Origin: Glycine soja
Lineage: Eukaryota; Streptophyta; Magnoliopsida; Fabales; Fabaceae
Assembly: GCF_004193775.1 (NCBI RefSeq)
Contig: NC_041019.1
Coordinates: 52,985,928-53,049,927, forward strand
Length of the DNA: 64,000 nucleotides
Reading direction: 5' to 3'
Of this stretch, positions 62,319 to 64,000 are shown one piece after another. Every line of letters begins with the position of its first letter. The stretch's first letter is position 1. Below the pieces are notes generated by a model. It was given only the letters and a program-made list of their open reading frames with translations. It was not told the origin of the DNA and did no database searches. A program made the position numbers and the translations under genes.

Positions 62319-63612
62319 ACCTTGTGCCTAAACTTAGCTCTATTTTATATAATGATATTATTTGCCTGTAAAAACAATATACACATGCAGTAATATAGAA
62401 TCAAATTAAAGAAGAGGAAATTAGAGGCCAAGAGAAGCTACGCATATACGTACATAAAATTAATATTCAGTCATTTCTATTTTCTGTAATCAACCCTTCT
62501 TGATGTATAGTCTTCATTCTTTGCTAGTAACATTAAAATCATGACTTTCTAATCACAATCTATTCTCACATAATTCAAATGATAGGACTGGCTACAAAAA
62601 ACTTTAAAAGTAAAAAAAAACACAATCTAATCAGTTAATGATGATTTTTGACCGACAATGGTCAATATTATTTTTGGTCGATGTCAAGCAAAGATTTTAT
62701 TTTTGTCATCGCTGAAGATTGGACAACCCTTCATGTCATTTGGCAATTCGTCCATTGGGTTATCTTTCTTTTGGACTAATTGACCTTGAACGGCTGCAAT
62801 GAAGGAAATTTAATGCAGTTGTCTTGCAAACAGTTATTGTTCTATAAGTTATAGTCGTTGAAGAAAGAAACTCATTCTTACATACTTGGATTGCACTTAA
62901 GATCCAATTAGTGTACTAAAATACATAAAAGTATTGATTGAGGTCAACATCCCATGCAAGTGCAAGAACACTAAAATACATATGTAAACGTGAAACGTAT
63001 ATCGATTTAGAGTAAAATTAATTACTATGCATGTGACTACAGTAAAACATTTGGTAATATTATTTTTGAGAGAACTATGCATGTGACCATCCACTAGGAA
63101 ATATATCTCAGTTCAAACCTTTATAAATACAACTAATGCACTATAACACAAACATTGATTACATGTTATTATCTTTTACATATACTCACTTCCCGTCCAA
63201 TGACAGAGTTTAGTTAAATACTAAGTAAGATCACGCACTTTACAATTATATATATATAAATAAGCTATAGGATCAAATTATTTCGATGTAACTTTGACAT
63301 TATTATATTATTCTATAATTTTCAACTAAAAATATTTTATTTTATATAAATTACATATGCAATTTCATATTAACTTAAAATAATTTGTTATCTCATTCAT
63401 ATGGACTAAAATTAAGGTAATATAAACATTTTAAAATATATTAAAATATGAATAATTTGATTATCTTGTTGTTGTTTAATTTTGACAAAATTTGAAATAG
63501 ATGATTTTGATAATATGTAAATATAATTCAACGATTAGATCAATAATATTATATATCAAATTATAAAAATAATATAATAATTATCAAAATTAAATAGTGT
63601 AATTTGATCTCA

Positions 63613-63652
<40 letters not shown>

Positions 63653-64000
63653 TTATTATATTTTTATTCGAAACTAATAATATATATTTTCCATTATATT
63701 CCTGAGTATTCTTTAAAGTTATTTATTCCTTAATTACTAAAGATTTTAAGTTATAAAAAAGTACAGAGAATTTTAATTTGGAAAATTTTAGTCAATGAAA
63801 AAGTATAATGAAAAAGTATAAAGAAGATAATAATCTTTAATTTAGTCTTTATCTTCATTATTATTTTTATAGAAAATTTTATATTAATATTGCACTTAAG
63901 GATTTTAAGTTTTAAAAAAATTATTGGAAAAATATTTTATCATAAAAAGTAATTAATTAAGAAAAATAATTAATATTTAAATAACATCATTAAATGTTTA
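62319..64000. other. Intergenic, AT-rich, to the window end
   Basis: No supported gene. TA run at 63617-63649. The minus-strand ORF at 62897-63094 shows no domain. Confidence 0.5.

Noticed and set aside
1..64000. CRISPR arrays, bacterial operons, tRNA or rRNA genes
   Set aside because: None visible. The sequence is clearly plant nuclear DNA, and no tRNA cloverleaf or rRNA core sequence was noticed by eye, though a covariance-model scan was not possible.

Overview
The window reads as nuclear DNA from a dicot plant, most likely a legume and probably Glycine (soybean or wild soybean). The evidence is an AT-rich background full of (TA)n microsatellites, spliced genes with GT-AG introns, LTR, LINE and MITE debris, and two gene models (a QUA3-type putative methyltransferase and an ANL2-type HD-ZIP IV factor) that look like legume orthologues. 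The species call rests on recognition, not on a search. I see no sign of prokaryotic or organellar sequence.

Layout. 1-440: a hAT-like transposon end. 1.5-5.3 kb: two single-exon RING-H2 genes in tandem on the minus strand, about 3 kb apart, with an inverted-repeat element between them. 5.5-8.4 kb: TA microsatellites and a degenerate ~30-bp minisatellite. 8427-11498: a decayed Copia LTR retrotransposon on the minus strand with both LTRs. 14.5-15.0 kb: a LINE-derived RNase H relic. 15.7-20.8 kb: a complete seven-coding-exon QUA3-like gene on the plus strand with a Tourist-type MITE in intron 1. 21.7-24.9 kb: a broken, intron-containing fragment of an MRD1/RBM19-type RNA-binding protein gene on the minus strand. 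One of its introns holds an unusual insertion made of two related LTRs in inverted orientation, bounded by a perfect 5-bp target duplication. 25.9 kb: another LINE relic. 26-48 kb: gene-poor, AT-rich DNA with MITEs, microsatellites, a CACTA-type end, a TGG/ATG-rich block and a hAT-like repeat. 48.6-54.2 kb: a complete nine-coding-exon HD-ZIP class IV gene (ANTHOCYANINLESS2-like) on the plus strand. 54.2-64 kb: intergenic, with a 3 x 101-bp tandem array, a 60-bp tandem duplication and one unidentified ORF.

The intact genes do not form a pathway or operon. QUA3-like is a predicted Golgi enzyme of wall pectin methylation, ANL2-like a predicted epidermal or subepidermal transcription factor, and the RING-H2 pair predicted E3 ubiquitin ligases. 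The observations I would check first are the inverted-LTR insertion at 23248-24498, the conversion-like tract confined to the RING domains of the tandem pair, and the short upstream ORFs in the leaders of both large genes.
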